A DNA stretch of 64,000 nt from Nesterenkonia sedimenti (GTDB taxonomy: Bacteria > Actinomycetota > Actinomycetes > Actinomycetales > Micrococcaceae): positions 232,840-296,839 of the forward strand of contig NZ_JABAHY010000002.1 of the NCBI RefSeq assembly GCF_012641515.1. Direction: 5' to 3'. The position numbers and the translations under genes are program-made. This document shows, piece by piece, positions 35,840-44,787 of the stretch (within the stretch, counting starts at the first letter, position 1; every line of letters begins with the position of its first letter). The notes under the pieces were generated by a model. It had not been told where the DNA came from. It ran no database searches and worked only from the letters and a program-made list of their open reading frames with translations.

Positions 35840-36538
35840 TCAGTAGAAAGAACGCAGCAGGGTCTCTTTGGCCTCATTGAGATGTGACTGCATCCCCTGG
35901 CGGGCCCGGTCAGGGTCACCGGCGATGATGGCATCGAGGATCTTCCGGTGGGCATTCAACTCGACATGGGAGACCACATGCTCCCGGACAGGTTTGAACA
36001 CATAGTGCAACCGCGTGGTCTCGTCGAAGTAGTTGCGCAGCAGACGTAGAGCGCGGTCGTTCTTCGAGACCCGGGCGATCAGCCAGTGGAATTCAGTGGC
36101 TCCGGCCAGGCGCTCCTGAAAATCATGTGTGGCCTCATGCTGACGTTGCAGGGCAGCCTCCAGATCTTCGATGAGCAGTTGGTTGCGCTCGAGTGCGGCT
36201 ATTCCGGTCAGCTGGGGTTCGATATAACTGCGCAGCGCCATCATATGCCCAATATCGTTGATCCCCACCGGTCGCACCATATAACCGCGGCGCGGAAACA
36301 CCGTGACGAAATCTTCGATCAACAGCGTCTGCAGAGCCTCCCTGACCGGGGTCTTGGACACCCCGAACCGGGCAGCGATCTCCGACTCGCGGATAACGCC
36401 ACCCGGTTCCAGTTCTGCGGTGATGACCTCCCGTCGCAGCTGACTCAGCACGCGTTGGGTGGCCGAAACCGGTAAGAACGCTTCAGCTGAGACTCCGTGG
36501 GGCGGGTCCACGGATGATTCAGCCGGCACTGGGATCAC
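35840..36538 (-). CDS. GntR/FadR family transcriptional regulator
   Basis: A 232-residue regulator with an N-terminal winged helix (LRREVITAELEPGGVIRESE, then VSKTPVREALQTLLIEDFV) and a C-terminal FCD ligand domain with the metal-binding pattern (YIEPQLTGIAAL, EFHWLIARVSKN, LNAHRKILDAIIAGD). FadR-type members usually bind carboxylates. It is the last gene of the dehydratase-ABC operon and overlaps the binding-protein gene by 4 nt, so it likely senses the imported compound. Confidence 0.9.
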   Translation of the reverse strand: MIPVPAESSVDPPHGVSAEAFLPVSATQRVLSQLRREVITAELEPGGVIRESEIAARFGVSKTPVREALQTLLIEDFVTVFPRRGYMVRPVGINDIGHMMALRSYIEPQLTGIAALERNQLLIEDLEAALQRQHEATHDFQERLAGATEFHWLIARVSKNDRALRLLRNYFDETTRLHYVFKPVREHVVSHVELNAHRKILDAIIAGDPDRARQGMQSHLNEAKETLLRSFY

Positions 36539-37419
36539 CGACCATTCAGGTAGAAGTCAGCCAGTTCGCCGTCGATGTCGTTCTCGGCGAGAGCTTCTTC
36601 GATGGTCCCATCCTCATGGGCGCGCTCATAGTAGTCATCAATGGCTTCAGTGAGTTCCGGAACATCCTTGGTGTGGGGCCAGTTGTTCTCGAAGAGCTGC
36701 GTCAGCTCGGGGTGGTCGGGGTCTTCATCGGGAATTATGGTGACGTAGTCCTCGTCCTGTTCGCTGAAGTTGAATCCCTGCATGGACTGCCATCCGATGG
36801 CATCGATCCGGCCGGCTCGCAGATCTTCGAAGGCATTGGTATCGGACTGGTACTCCTCAACCATGTCTGCTCCGAAGGCCTCCCGCAGCGGTTCCACATA
36901 CGTGGAGCCGGAGAGCGTGCCCACTCGGATGCCTTCCATCTCATCGACTGATTCAAAAGAGTCATCCACATGGGAGGTGAAGCCGACTGTCTCATAGATG
37001 ATGTAACCCTCTGCCTGACCGAAGACCTCTCCGCGCTCCTCGGTCTTGAGGATGAGGCCGCCGAAGAGATCCGAATTACCTTCACTGAGATCTAGTTGGG
37101 CGGCAGCCCCGGTCATGGGTTTGAAGTTCACCTCCAGGCAGTTCTCTGCCGCGAACTCGGTGATCAGGATCGCGTCGATGCCCTCGAAGGGACCGCTGTC
37201 TGAGAGCGCGTGGAACTTCGGCGGGGCATTCATCGCCGCAACTTCCAAGACGCCCTCTTCAAGAGTGGGGAACTCGTGGAGGGGTTCGCAGTCCTCGTCG
37301 ATCTCAGGGGCCTCGACGGCGCCGTTGTCACCACCGCAGCTGGTGATCACCAGTGCCGCAGCGCCAAGACTGGCGATTGTGGCGATTCCGCGCTTACGGA
37401 AATTTGATCGGATATCCAT
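36535..37419 (-). CDS. ABC transporter substrate-binding lipoprotein (amino-acid type)
   Basis: A 294-residue lipoprotein. The signal ends LVITSCGGDNG (Cys about residue 28), and an SBP_bac_3 fold follows (FEGIDAILITEFAAENCLEV, GIRVGTLSGSTYVEPLRE, AFEDLRAGRIDAIGWQSMQG). The pocket order fits polar amino acids, but the operon partners (a sugar-acid-type dehydratase and FadR-type regulator) suggest an acid ligand. It pairs with two permeases and an ATPase in the same operon. Confidence 0.88.
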   Translation of the reverse strand: MDIRSNFRKRGIATIASLGAAALVITSCGGDNGAVEAPEIDEDCEPLHEFPTLEEGVLEVAAMNAPPKFHALSDSGPFEGIDAILITEFAAENCLEVNFKPMTGAAAQLDLSEGNSDLFGGLILKTEERGEVFGQAEGYIIYETVGFTSHVDDSFESVDEMEGIRVGTLSGSTYVEPLREAFGADMVEEYQSDTNAFEDLRAGRIDAIGWQSMQGFNFSEQDEDYVTIIPDEDPDHPELTQLFENNWPHTKDVPELTEAIDDYYERAHEDGTIEEALAENDIDGELADFYLNGR

Positions 37420-37448
37420 TGTTTTCTCCTTTGAATCAGGATTGGTGC

Positions 37449-38183
37449 TTATCGTGCGAGTGCAGGGCTTTTGGAAGTTTTGTCATCGGTCTTGCCCTTC
37501 AGGCGTTTGCGGGCGGAGCCGGATCGGCGGCGTGAGGCCTTGCCGGTGATGCGTTGAACCCGCCGGTCGGCCAGAATTTCCATCCAGGACAGCAGCGAGG
37601 TCACCACCAGGTAGAGGGCCGCGGCGACCATCAGGGGCTCCAGGACTCGGAAATCGGTCATGCCGATTGAATAGGCTGAGCCCAACAGCTCCCTGGCGCC
37701 GATGGCATAGGCCAGGGCTGTTCCCTGGAAGGTGATGATGGCAATGCCGATAATCGGCGGGACCACCACGTTGAGCACATGCGGAATGATCACCCGGGTG
37801 GTGATCTGTACACGGGTGAATGCCAATGACTGGGCCGCTTCCAGCTGGCCTTTGGGCACAGAGGCGATTGCGGCCCTGAAAATCTCGGCAGCGTAGGCAG
37901 CACTGGTCAGTCCGAAGGCGATCACCACGGAGGTGAACCTGCCTACGACCAGGAAGTTGGTCAGGCCAAAATAGACCAGGTAAAGCGTCAGCAGGGCGGG
38001 GAATCCGCGGAAGATCTCAACAAAGATGACGACGACGATGCGCAGCCAGCGCTGTTGAGAGTTCAAGGCCATACCGGCCAGGAAGCCCAGGGGCAGGCCT
38101 ACCGCCAGACAGGCTAGGGCCATGTAGATACTGGTGCGCAGTCCCGGCAGGAGGTCCACTGCGAGGTCGAGGTAGTTCTCCAT
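37449..38183 (-). CDS. ABC transporter permease, polar amino-acid type (second)
   Basis: A 244-residue permease with five or so helices and the EAA-type loop FRAAIASVPKGQLEAAQSLA (about residues 103-122). A basic C-terminal tail rich in Arg/Lys (about 212-244) is unusual and probably cytosolic. It overlaps the upstream permease by one base (stop and start share one A). Confidence 0.88.
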   Translation of the reverse strand: MENYLDLAVDLLPGLRTSIYMALACLAVGLPLGFLAGMALNSQQRWLRIVVVIFVEIFRGFPALLTLYLVYFGLTNFLVVGRFTSVVIAFGLTSAAYAAEIFRAAIASVPKGQLEAAQSLAFTRVQITTRVIIPHVLNVVVPPIIGIAIITFQGTALAYAIGARELLGSAYSIGMTDFRVLEPLMVAAALYLVVTSLLSWMEILADRRVQRITGKASRRRSGSARKRLKGKTDDKTSKSPALAR

Positions 38184-38830
38184 CAGCTGGCCACCCCCGT
38201 GGTGCTGCGCATGACTCGGGCGTCCAGCCAGCGGGCAAAGAGTCCCACCGGAATAGTGAACAGAAGGTACACGATGCCGATGGTCAGGAAGGCCACCAGG
38301 GGGTTCACGCCGACCTGTGAGGCGTTATATGCGTAGAAGACCATTTCATTGGCCCCGATGATGGAGGCAATGGCGGTGTTCTTCAGCAGGGTGATGGAGT
38401 AGGCAGCGGTGGAAGCTAGCATCACAGGTAATGCCTGAGGCAGGATCACCCGGAACAGAGTGTCACGCAGGTTCATGCCAACGGAGGCGGCGCCTTCCCA
38501 CTGGCCGGTGGGAACTGCATCCAGGCCGGCGCGGATGCTGTCTCCGATATAGGCGGAGTTCACGACTCCCAGGCCGACGATGGCTGCATAGACCGGAACC
38601 TCGGAGATGATCCCCAGGGAGAGGCCGAAATAGATGATGATCAGCCAGGCCACAGGAGGAATCCCTCGGGCGATCCATGCCCAGATGCCTCCGATAAAGC
38701 GCAGCAGCAGGTTGTCTGAGCGCCGCAGGATGGCCACCGGAACGGCCAGGATGACGGAGAGCAGAAAGGCCCCAACCCAGATCTGCAGGGTGATCATCAA
38801 CCCCTCGATGACATAGCTTGAGTCAAGCAT
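38183..38830 (-). CDS. ABC transporter permease, polar amino-acid type (first)
   Basis: A 215-residue permease of HisM/GlnP type with the loop IRAGLDAVPTGQWEGAASVG (about 115-134). It forms a heterodimer with the next gene product. One-base overlaps link it to the ATPase gene upstream and to the permease gene downstream. Confidence 0.88.
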   Translation of the reverse strand: MLDSSYVIEGLMITLQIWVGAFLLSVILAVPVAILRRSDNLLLRFIGGIWAWIARGIPPVAWLIIIYFGLSLGIISEVPVYAAIVGLGVVNSAYIGDSIRAGLDAVPTGQWEGAASVGMNLRDTLFRVILPQALPVMLASTAAYSITLLKNTAIASIIGANEMVFYAYNASQVGVNPLVAFLTIGIVYLLFTIPVGLFARWLDARVMRSTTGVAS

Positions 38831-39603
38831 CAGACGACCCCGGATACTGCCTTGACGAAGCGGTGGATCCGCTCATGGGGTGGATCAACGAGCATCTCCT
38901 GTGGTGTGCCGGTGGCCAGGGCCTCACCGTCGGCGATGAACATCACTCGATCGGCCGCCTGCTGGGCGAACTGAATCTCGTGAGTGACCATCAGCATGGT
39001 CATTCCCGCTTCAGCCAGTTCCTTCATCACCTTCAGCACCTCCACCCGCATTTCGGGGTCGATGGCGCTGGTGGGTTCGTCGAAGAGAATGACTTCGGGG
39101 TCCATCGCCAAGGACCGTGCAATGGCCACCCGTTGCTGCTGGCCGCCGGAGAGCTGACTGGGATGTTTCTGCATATGGTCTTGCAGACCGACCCGCTCTA
39201 GTTGTTCCTCGGCGCGCTTCCTGGCGGCGTTCTTGTCGCGACCGAGGACGAGTTTCTGGGCCAGGGCGACATTCTCCAGCGCGGTGTGGGTGGCGAAGAG
39301 GTTGAAGGACTGGAAGACCATCCCCACCCGGCGCCGCAGCGCCCTGACAGAGGATGCGGAGGTGCGTCTGTCGGCGTCGAAAACGCGCTCACCCTGTAGG
39401 TCCAGGGTTCCAGCGTCGGGGAGCTCCAAGAGATTGAGGCAACGAATGAATGTGCTTTTCCCGGAGCCGCTGGGGCCGATGATGGCGATGTGCTCGCCCT
39501 TATGCACATCGGCACTGATCCCTTTGAGAACTTCCTTACCGCCGAAGCTCTTGTGGATCTCACGAGCGGAGAGGGCGATACCGCTATGTGTTGGGACTGT
39601 CAT
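38830..39603 (-). CDS. ABC transporter ATP-binding protein, GlnQ type
   Basis: A 257-residue ATPase. Walker A is GPSGSGKST (about residue 41), the Q-loop is GMVFQSFNLF, the signature is LSGGQQQRVAIARSLAM (about 148) and Walker B is VILFDEPTSAIDPE. It drives the two permeases encoded directly downstream. The gene begins 6 bp after the dehydratase stop, so transport and metabolism are one transcript. Confidence 0.93.
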   Translation of the reverse strand: MTVPTHSGIALSAREIHKSFGGKEVLKGISADVHKGEHIAIIGPSGSGKSTFIRCLNLLELPDAGTLDLQGERVFDADRRTSASSVRALRRRVGMVFQSFNLFATHTALENVALAQKLVLGRDKNAARKRAEEQLERVGLQDHMQKHPSQLSGGQQQRVAIARSLAMDPEVILFDEPTSAIDPEMRVEVLKVMKELAEAGMTMLMVTHEIQFAQQAADRVMFIADGEALATGTPQEMLVDPPHERIHRFVKAVSGVV

Positions 39604-39609
39604 GGGACA

Positions 39610-41322
39610 TCAATTCCTGTCTTCGACTGGAAGGGCATGGCGGAGAAAATCGAAATCGCAGCCGTGCTCGGCCTGCAGGACATGTTCGGCATGGAGTTTC
39701 GCGAATCCCCGAATGGGTTTCGGCGGTGGTGCGTAGGGAGCGCGGGCGGCAAATTCCTCGGGGTCGACTCCGTGGTCAATGCGCCCGTTCTCAGCGTCGA
39801 GGGTGATTTCATCGCCATCGCGCAGATACGCCAAAGGGCCGCCGACGGCAGCCTCGGGGGAGGTGTGGAGGACCACTGCTCCAGTGGAGGTGCCGCTCAT
39901 CCGGGCATCAGAGATGCGGACCATGTCCCTGACGCCCTGTTTATGCAATTTGGTGGGAATCGGAATATGCCCCACCTCAGGCATACCCGGGGCGCCTACA
40001 GGTCCGAGGCCCCGCAGCACGAGGATGCTGTCCGGGGTCACCTCGAGATCTGGGTCATCAATGCGGGCATTGAGGTCTTCCAAGCCGTTGAAGACCACAG
40101 CTTTTCCGCGGTGTTTGAACAGCGTAGGATCGCCGACTCCAGCAGTCTTGAGAACTGCGCCTCCGGGAGCCAGGTTTCCCTGCAGCATGACCAACGGCCC
40201 CCGGGGGCTCAGAGGGTGGTCGCGTTCGGCAATAGCCGGATTCGCAGCAGGAAGTGTCTCAGCAAGTACATCGCCTAAGGTCCCGCCCTGGGCAGTGAGT
40301 GTTTCCAAGTGAAGGAGGTCTTGGATACGGTGCAGCACAGCGGCCACCCCTCCGGCCGCATCCAACTCTGGGAGTGTGCACACCCCACCCGGGCGCACAT
40401 TAGCCAGATGCGGAGTCTGCGCGGACCAGCGACGGAAATTCTCGACCCCGATCTGTAGGCCCGCCCGGCCGGCAATTGCCTCTAGATGGATCACGGTATT
40501 GGTCGAGCCGCCCAGGGCCGTGACGGTTCGGAAGGCGTTCTCCAGCGAGGCCATGGAAATCAGCGCCTGGGGAGACTGGTTGCGCTGAACAGCGTGGACG
40601 GCTTCAAAGCCGGTTCGGTAGGCGATATCGCGACGTTTCTGCGCCGCGGCCTCCGCTAAGGCACTGCCAGGGAGGGCGAAGCCGAGAACCTCAGCCACGG
40701 CAGCCATGGAGCTGGCCGTGCCCATGACATTGCAAGTGCCGACCCCCGTGTTGAGGTTCCCTTCGAATTCCTCCCATTCCTGGTCATCTACCTCGCCTGC
40801 CCGGTGGCGGTCGAAGAAGTCCCAGGCATCGTCAACGGTGAAGGGCTCCTGTCCTCGGTGGCAGGAGACTGGCCTGGGGCCAGCTGTAACCATCAGGGAG
40901 GGCTTATTAGCGCTCACCGCTCCCATGATCTGGGCCGGCACTGTCTTATCGCAGCCGCCCATTAAGACCACGCCATCAATGGGCGCGGTGGTCACTGCTT
41001 CCTCAATATCCATGGACATCAAGTTCCGCAGATACATGGAGGTGGGCCGGGTGTAGGGCTCTGAGATCGAGATCGTGGGGAACTCAAGAGCGAGACCACC
41101 GGCGTCCCGGACGCCTCGTTTGACATGGTCAATGAGGTCGGAGAGTCCCTTATTGCAGGGGTTCAGATCCGAGGTGCTGTTGGCGATGCCGATAACGGGA
41201 GTGCGGCGGACATCGTCATAGCTGAATCCTCCGCCACGGAGGAATGCCCGGTGCAGCAGCCCATCCTGCCCTTCTGCGGTGAAGAGCCGACCTCCGGCAC
41301 TGCTGACGTCGCGTTGCGACAT
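39610..41322 (-). CDS. IlvD/Edd-family dehydratase (sugar-acid dehydratase-like)
   Basis: A 570-residue Fe-S dehydratase. Cluster cysteines lie in NPCNKGL (about residue 56), GGCDKTVP (about 123) and GVGTCNVMGTASSM (about 195), and the C-terminal half has SDARMSGTSTGAVVLH. It groups by sight with pentonate/hexonate dehydratases such as arabinonate or xylonate dehydratase rather than IlvD, because it sits with an importer and FadR-type regulator and not with ilv genes. The product would be a 2-oxo-3-deoxy acid. The start has no strong alternative. Confidence 0.82.
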   Translation of the reverse strand: MSQRDVSSAGGRLFTAEGQDGLLHRAFLRGGGFSYDDVRRTPVIGIANSTSDLNPCNKGLSDLIDHVKRGVRDAGGLALEFPTISISEPYTRPTSMYLRNLMSMDIEEAVTTAPIDGVVLMGGCDKTVPAQIMGAVSANKPSLMVTAGPRPVSCHRGQEPFTVDDAWDFFDRHRAGEVDDQEWEEFEGNLNTGVGTCNVMGTASSMAAVAEVLGFALPGSALAEAAAQKRRDIAYRTGFEAVHAVQRNQSPQALISMASLENAFRTVTALGGSTNTVIHLEAIAGRAGLQIGVENFRRWSAQTPHLANVRPGGVCTLPELDAAGGVAAVLHRIQDLLHLETLTAQGGTLGDVLAETLPAANPAIAERDHPLSPRGPLVMLQGNLAPGGAVLKTAGVGDPTLFKHRGKAVVFNGLEDLNARIDDPDLEVTPDSILVLRGLGPVGAPGMPEVGHIPIPTKLHKQGVRDMVRISDARMSGTSTGAVVLHTSPEAAVGGPLAYLRDGDEITLDAENGRIDHGVDPEEFAARAPYAPPPKPIRGFAKLHAEHVLQAEHGCDFDFLRHALPVEDRN

Positions 41323-41438
41323 ATAACCCCTCAGTGTGATGCGGTTGCTGTGACCGGGGGCTCAGGCTGAATATCTCATTGCGTACTCGAAAGGTATTCG
41401 AGTGATATATCAGGAGAGCCGCTAGTCTAAGCATGGAA

Positions 41439-41481
41439 GTGATGTAAGCCACACTAACATGATCTTGGTGATCTGGATCAC
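41439..41481. promoter_or_regulatory. Paired CRP/GlxR-like sites between dehydratase and 2-hydroxyacid dehydrogenase
   Basis: 41468-41481 is a perfect GTGA-TCTGGA-TCAC. 41439-41452 is GTGA-TGTAAG-CCAC with one mismatch. The centres are 29 bp apart in the 186-bp divergent space. Confidence 0.5.
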
Positions 41482-41508
41482 ACTCGATTGAGGAGTCAGA
41501 GGATAAAT

Positions 41509-42420
41509 ATGGACGTCTATGTCATTGGCAGTGTCTACCCCCAGCTGGAACAGGGGATTGCTGCAGCAGGTGGGAGTATCACTGCCGACTCGAGCAGGGC
41601 CCAGGGCGTGGTGGTCAGCGTTGGGGGAAGCCCTGCGGAACTGTTGGAGGTGCTGACTTCGAACCCGGCGATCCGATGGGCCCAGTTGCCCAGTGCTGGT
41701 ATTGAGAGGTTCAACGATTCGCTCCGCGCTCGTCCCGACCTGGCATGGACAAGCGCTAAAGGGGCCTATGCCGCACCGGTTGCCGAGCATGCATTGGCTC
41801 TGACCCTGGCGCTGTTGCGGGAGCTGCCCACCCGTGTGCGTGCCCGCAGCTGGGCCCCTGCCACTGGCACTTCCCTGCACGGGCTGCGCGTCATGGTGGT
41901 CGGAGCAGGTGGAGTGGGGCTGGAGACTGCTCGACTTATGCAGTGTTTCGACACCCATGTCACGATGGTGCGCCGACTGCCGAAACCGGTGCCGAGCGCC
42001 GATGCCACGATCAGCCTCGATGAGATGCGGGATCACCTGCCCAAGACGGATGTCCTCGTCTTGGCCGCTGCCCTGACTCCGCATACCCACCATATGGTCG
42101 ATGCCGCTGCCCTTGAGGCCCTGCCCGATGAGGCAATCCTGGTCAACATCGGCCGCGGTGGATTGGTGGACACCGAGGCTCTGGTCAATGCCCTCCAGCG
42201 AGAGCAGCTGGCTGGCGCAGCTCTGGATGTCACAGACCCCGAGCCGCTGCCGGATGGCCATCCCCTGTGGGAGGAGCCTCGAGCCCTCATCACGCCACAT
42301 GCAGCTGACACCCTGGAAATGATCCAGCCCCTGTTTGCCCAGCGGGTGTCCGAGAACCTCCGCCGTGTCATCGCCGTAGAGGAGCTTATTGGCGTCGTCG
42401 ACGCTGAAGCCGGTTACTGA
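41509..42420 (+). CDS. D-isomer-specific 2-hydroxyacid dehydrogenase
   Basis: A 303-residue NAD-dependent dehydrogenase with the fold of glyoxylate/hydroxypyruvate reductases. The NAD loop is VMVVGAGGVGLETARLM (about residue 130), the catalytic Arg block is ILVNIGRGGLVDTEAL (Arg about 214), and the catalytic His is in LITPHAADT (about 263). The first NAD contact region is AQLPSAGIERF. It is divergent from the dehydratase operon and should act on a 2-oxo or 2-hydroxy acid in the same pathway. Start chosen by GGATAA spacing and family length. Confidence 0.85.
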   Translation: MDVYVIGSVYPQLEQGIAAAGGSITADSSRAQGVVVSVGGSPAELLEVLTSNPAIRWAQLPSAGIERFNDSLRARPDLAWTSAKGAYAAPVAEHALALTLALLRELPTRVRARSWAPATGTSLHGLRVMVVGAGGVGLETARLMQCFDTHVTMVRRLPKPVPSADATISLDEMRDHLPKTDVLVLAAALTPHTHHMVDAAALEALPDEAILVNIGRGGLVDTEALVNALQREQLAGAALDVTDPEPLPDGHPLWEEPRALITPHAADTLEMIQPLFAQRVSENLRRVIAVEELIGVVDAEAGY

Positions 42421-43301
42421 GTCCCCCTCGCCCACTGGTCGCTCAGGGTGGCCAGTGCCGCGAGGTCCCGGGGACTCCAGCCGCGATCGCGGGCCTCGGT
42501 GAATTGGGCAGCAGCCTGCCTGAAGACGTCCAACTTCACGCCTGTGGCATCTGAGCTACGAATCAATAGCCTCTGCGCCTCTTTCAGACCACCGATGGGC
42601 GCATTAGAATCCTGGCTGAGATCCTCAGTGAAGGCGATGGGCAGGCAACGTTCCAACATGGTGCTCTGGGCCCAGCCATTGGATAGGGCTCGAGTGGCAG
42701 CAGCGTGATCTATGCCGAGGGCCTGGATCAGTTGGGCAGCCTCAGCAGCGACTGCCACATGAGTACTCACCAGCATCTGGTTGATCAATTTCAGTCTCAA
42801 CCCGCTGCCGGCTGAGCCAAGCCATTCCACAGTTGAGGCATAGGTTGCGGCAACTTCACGCAGAGCGCTCTCGGCCTCCGAGGGTCCACCAGCCATAACG
42901 ACCAGTGATCCGGATTCGGCAGCAACTGCACCCCCGCTGATCGGGGCATCTACGAAATGCACTCCGTGGGTCTCTGCCTCGGCGGCCAGTTCTTCGGCAG
43001 CTTCAGGATCAAAGGTGCCATGCTCAATCAGAATGGTCCCCTCGGCCGCTGCAGCGAGGAGCCCCTCTTCGCCGCTGTACATCTTCCGAATAACTTCGGT
43101 GTTGAGCAGGCAACTGAGCACAATATCGCAGGAGGCTGCCAGCTCCGTCGGGGAAGCGGCCTCTTCGGCCCCTGCCTCCACCAGTGGGGCGGAGCGAGCC
43201 GGTGTGCGGTTCCAGACTTTCAGTCGGTAACCAGCCTTCAACGCTCGTCGGGCCATGGGAGCGCCCATGGCGCCAAGGCCGATAAACCCTACAGTTGTCA
43301 T
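42414..43301 (-). CDS. 3-hydroxyisobutyrate-dehydrogenase-type reductase
   Basis: A 295-residue beta-hydroxyacid dehydrogenase. The N-terminal motif VGFIGLGAMGAPMARRAL binds NAD(P), the substrate motif is FVDAPISGGAVAAESGSL (about residue 115), and the catalytic Lys is in GLRLKLINQML (about 168). Tartronate-semialdehyde reductase and 3-hydroxyisobutyrate dehydrogenase share these blocks. I take the ATG at 43301, which has AGGAG 6 nt upstream, over an ATG at 43307 that touches the ribosome site. Operon partner of the SDR gene (15-bp gap). Confidence 0.87.
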   Translation of the reverse strand: MTTVGFIGLGAMGAPMARRALKAGYRLKVWNRTPARSAPLVEAGAEEAASPTELAASCDIVLSCLLNTEVIRKMYSGEEGLLAAAAEGTILIEHGTFDPEAAEELAAEAETHGVHFVDAPISGGAVAAESGSLVVMAGGPSEAESALREVAATYASTVEWLGSAGSGLRLKLINQMLVSTHVAVAAEAAQLIQALGIDHAAATRALSNGWAQSTMLERCLPIAFTEDLSQDSNAPIGGLKEAQRLLIRSSDATGVKLDVFRQAAAQFTEARDRGWSPRDLAALATLSDQWARGTQ

Positions 43302-43316
43302 CGTCATCTCCTGTTC

Positions 43317-44042
43317 CTAAACCAGTCGCTGTCCGCCGTCGACGGGCAGTATCGCCCCTGTGATGAAGTCGTGTTCCAACAAGTTGAGGCAGGCCTGGGT
43401 GACATCGCTGGGGGTGCCCGATCGGCGCAGGGGGGTGGTCTCCTGTACGGCCGCACGAATCTCGTGCCAATCCTTGGTGCGCTCAGTTTCGACAAGGCCG
43501 GGGGCCACCGCATTGACTCTGACCTCTGGTCCCATGGCCACAGCCAGCATGCGGGTTAGATGCTCTAGGCCCGCTTTACTGACGGCGTAGGGAATGGAGC
43601 TGCCGCTGACAGTTGTCGCCGCGACGGAGCTCATGTTGATTACAGCGCCCCGTGCCTTTTTGAGCTCGGTGGCACTGGCGCGGATCAGATGCCAGGGGCC
43701 CGCGAGATTCACCCCGAGTATCTGATTGAAGAATTCAGGCTCCAGGGCCTGCAGGTCGCGGTGATCCCGGGGAATGCCAAGGCCCGCGTTATTGATCACC
43801 ACATCGATGCGGCCGAAGTTCTCAACAGCCTGCTCGGCAATCTCAGTTGCGCCCTGTGGGTCGGAAATATCGGAGTCCACATAGACGCTGTTGCCCAGTT
43901 CAGCTGCTAGGGCCCGTCCGATTTCAGTGGTCTGGTAGCCATGCAGAACCAAGCGGTATCCCCGTGCGCTCAACGTGCGGGAGAGCTCTTGCCCGATGCC
44001 ACCAGTGGCTCCGGTGATGATGGCTACGGGGTCTCCCGACAT
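43317..44042 (-). CDS. Short-chain dehydrogenase/reductase (SDR)
   Basis: A 241-residue classical SDR. The cofactor motif is AIITGATGGIGQELSRTL (residues 7-24), followed by NNAGLGIP (about 86), the catalytic Ser near NMSSVAATTVSGSS, and Tyr-Lys in SIPYAVSKAGLEHL (about 150). The absence of a basic residue after the glycine motif leaves NAD or NADP open. With the neighbouring dehydrogenases it suggests oxidation of a polyhydroxy acid. Confidence 0.88.
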   Translation of the reverse strand: MSGDPVAIITGATGGIGQELSRTLSARGYRLVLHGYQTTEIGRALAAELGNSVYVDSDISDPQGATEIAEQAVENFGRIDVVINNAGLGIPRDHRDLQALEPEFFNQILGVNLAGPWHLIRASATELKKARGAVINMSSVAATTVSGSSIPYAVSKAGLEHLTRMLAVAMGPEVRVNAVAPGLVETERTKDWHEIRAAVQETTPLRRSGTPSDVTQACLNLLEHDFITGAILPVDGGQRLV

Positions 44043-44126
44043 GATGAACAGGCCTCTTCTCTCCGCGGGGCAGTTCCCTGATTGCGGTCTAGTCGCAGTA
44101 TCTTCAGGAACTGTATAACAGGTGAA

Positions 44127-44140
44127 GTGACCTCAATCAC
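44127..44140. promoter_or_regulatory. CRP/GlxR-like site
   Basis: GTGA-CCTCAA-TCAC lies between the divergent SDR and hexapeptide-protein genes, 87 bp from the latter's ATG. Confidence 0.5.
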
Positions 44141-44227
44141 CTAGTGAAGCGATGTGTGACACTTCCGGATGGGGAGATGGGCTCCGCCTAGGATGTGAAT
44201 GTCGAAGGCCAACCAAGGAGGAAACTC

Positions 44228-44743
44228 ATGGCACATGTGCTCACTGTCAAAGGGAAGACGCCGAAAGTGGGGGAGCGGGTCTTTCTGGCCCCCACTGCAG
44301 CGGTCACCGGTGATGTGATCATCCACGACGACGCCTCGGTCTTCTATGGAGCCTCCGTCCGCGGTGACTCCGACACCATCACCGTCGGCGAAGGAACTAA
44401 CCTCCAGGACAACGCTGTTCTCCATGCCGACGCAGGGATCCCCTGCACTCTGGGCAAAGGCGTCTCGGTCGGCCATTCAGCCGTGGTGCATGGTGCCAGC
44501 ATTGGCGATAACTGTCTGATCGGAATGTCGGCGACCGTGATGAACGGCGCCACCGTGGGGGAGGAGAGTCTCGTGGCAGCAGGTGCGCTGGTTCTCGAAG
44601 GCACCGAAATTCCGCCGCGCTCGCTGGTGGCCGGAGTGCCGGCCAAAGTGCGCCGGGAGCTCACCGAGGAGGAAGTCGCCGGCCTGCAGCGCAACGCCGA
44701 GGTCTACCTCGAGCTCAAAGAGGCCCATATCGACGCCGAATAG
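44228..44743 (+). CDS. Gamma-carbonic-anhydrase/PaaY-like hexapeptide-repeat protein
   Basis: A 171-residue left-handed beta-helix protein. Repeats include VFYGASVRGDSDTITVGEGT, LQDNAVLHADAG and VSVGHSAVVHGASIGDNCLI. The His residues of HADAG, GHSAVVHG and the Asn/Asp of the family metal site are present. Relatives are gamma-carbonic anhydrases and PaaY thioesterase of phenylacetate breakdown. The PaaY role is attractive given the aromatic-acid genes next door but is not proven. Start set by AAGGAGG 6 nt upstream. Confidence 0.85.
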   Translation: MAHVLTVKGKTPKVGERVFLAPTAAVTGDVIIHDDASVFYGASVRGDSDTITVGEGTNLQDNAVLHADAGIPCTLGKGVSVGHSAVVHGASIGDNCLIGMSATVMNGATVGEESLVAAGALVLEGTEIPPRSLVAGVPAKVRRELTEEEVAGLQRNAEVYLELKEAHIDAE

Positions 44744-44745
44744 CC

Positions 44746-44770
44746 ACTTCTTCGACTGAATCGAGGAAGT
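44746..44770 (+). terminator. Hairpin downstream of the hexapeptide-repeat gene
   Basis: ACTTCTTCGA pairs with TCGAGGAAGT (one G-U) around a 5-base loop, followed by TTTG. It begins 3 bp after the stop and insulates the P450 operon. Confidence 0.65.
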
Positions 44771-44787
44771 TTGACGAATATAGGCGC

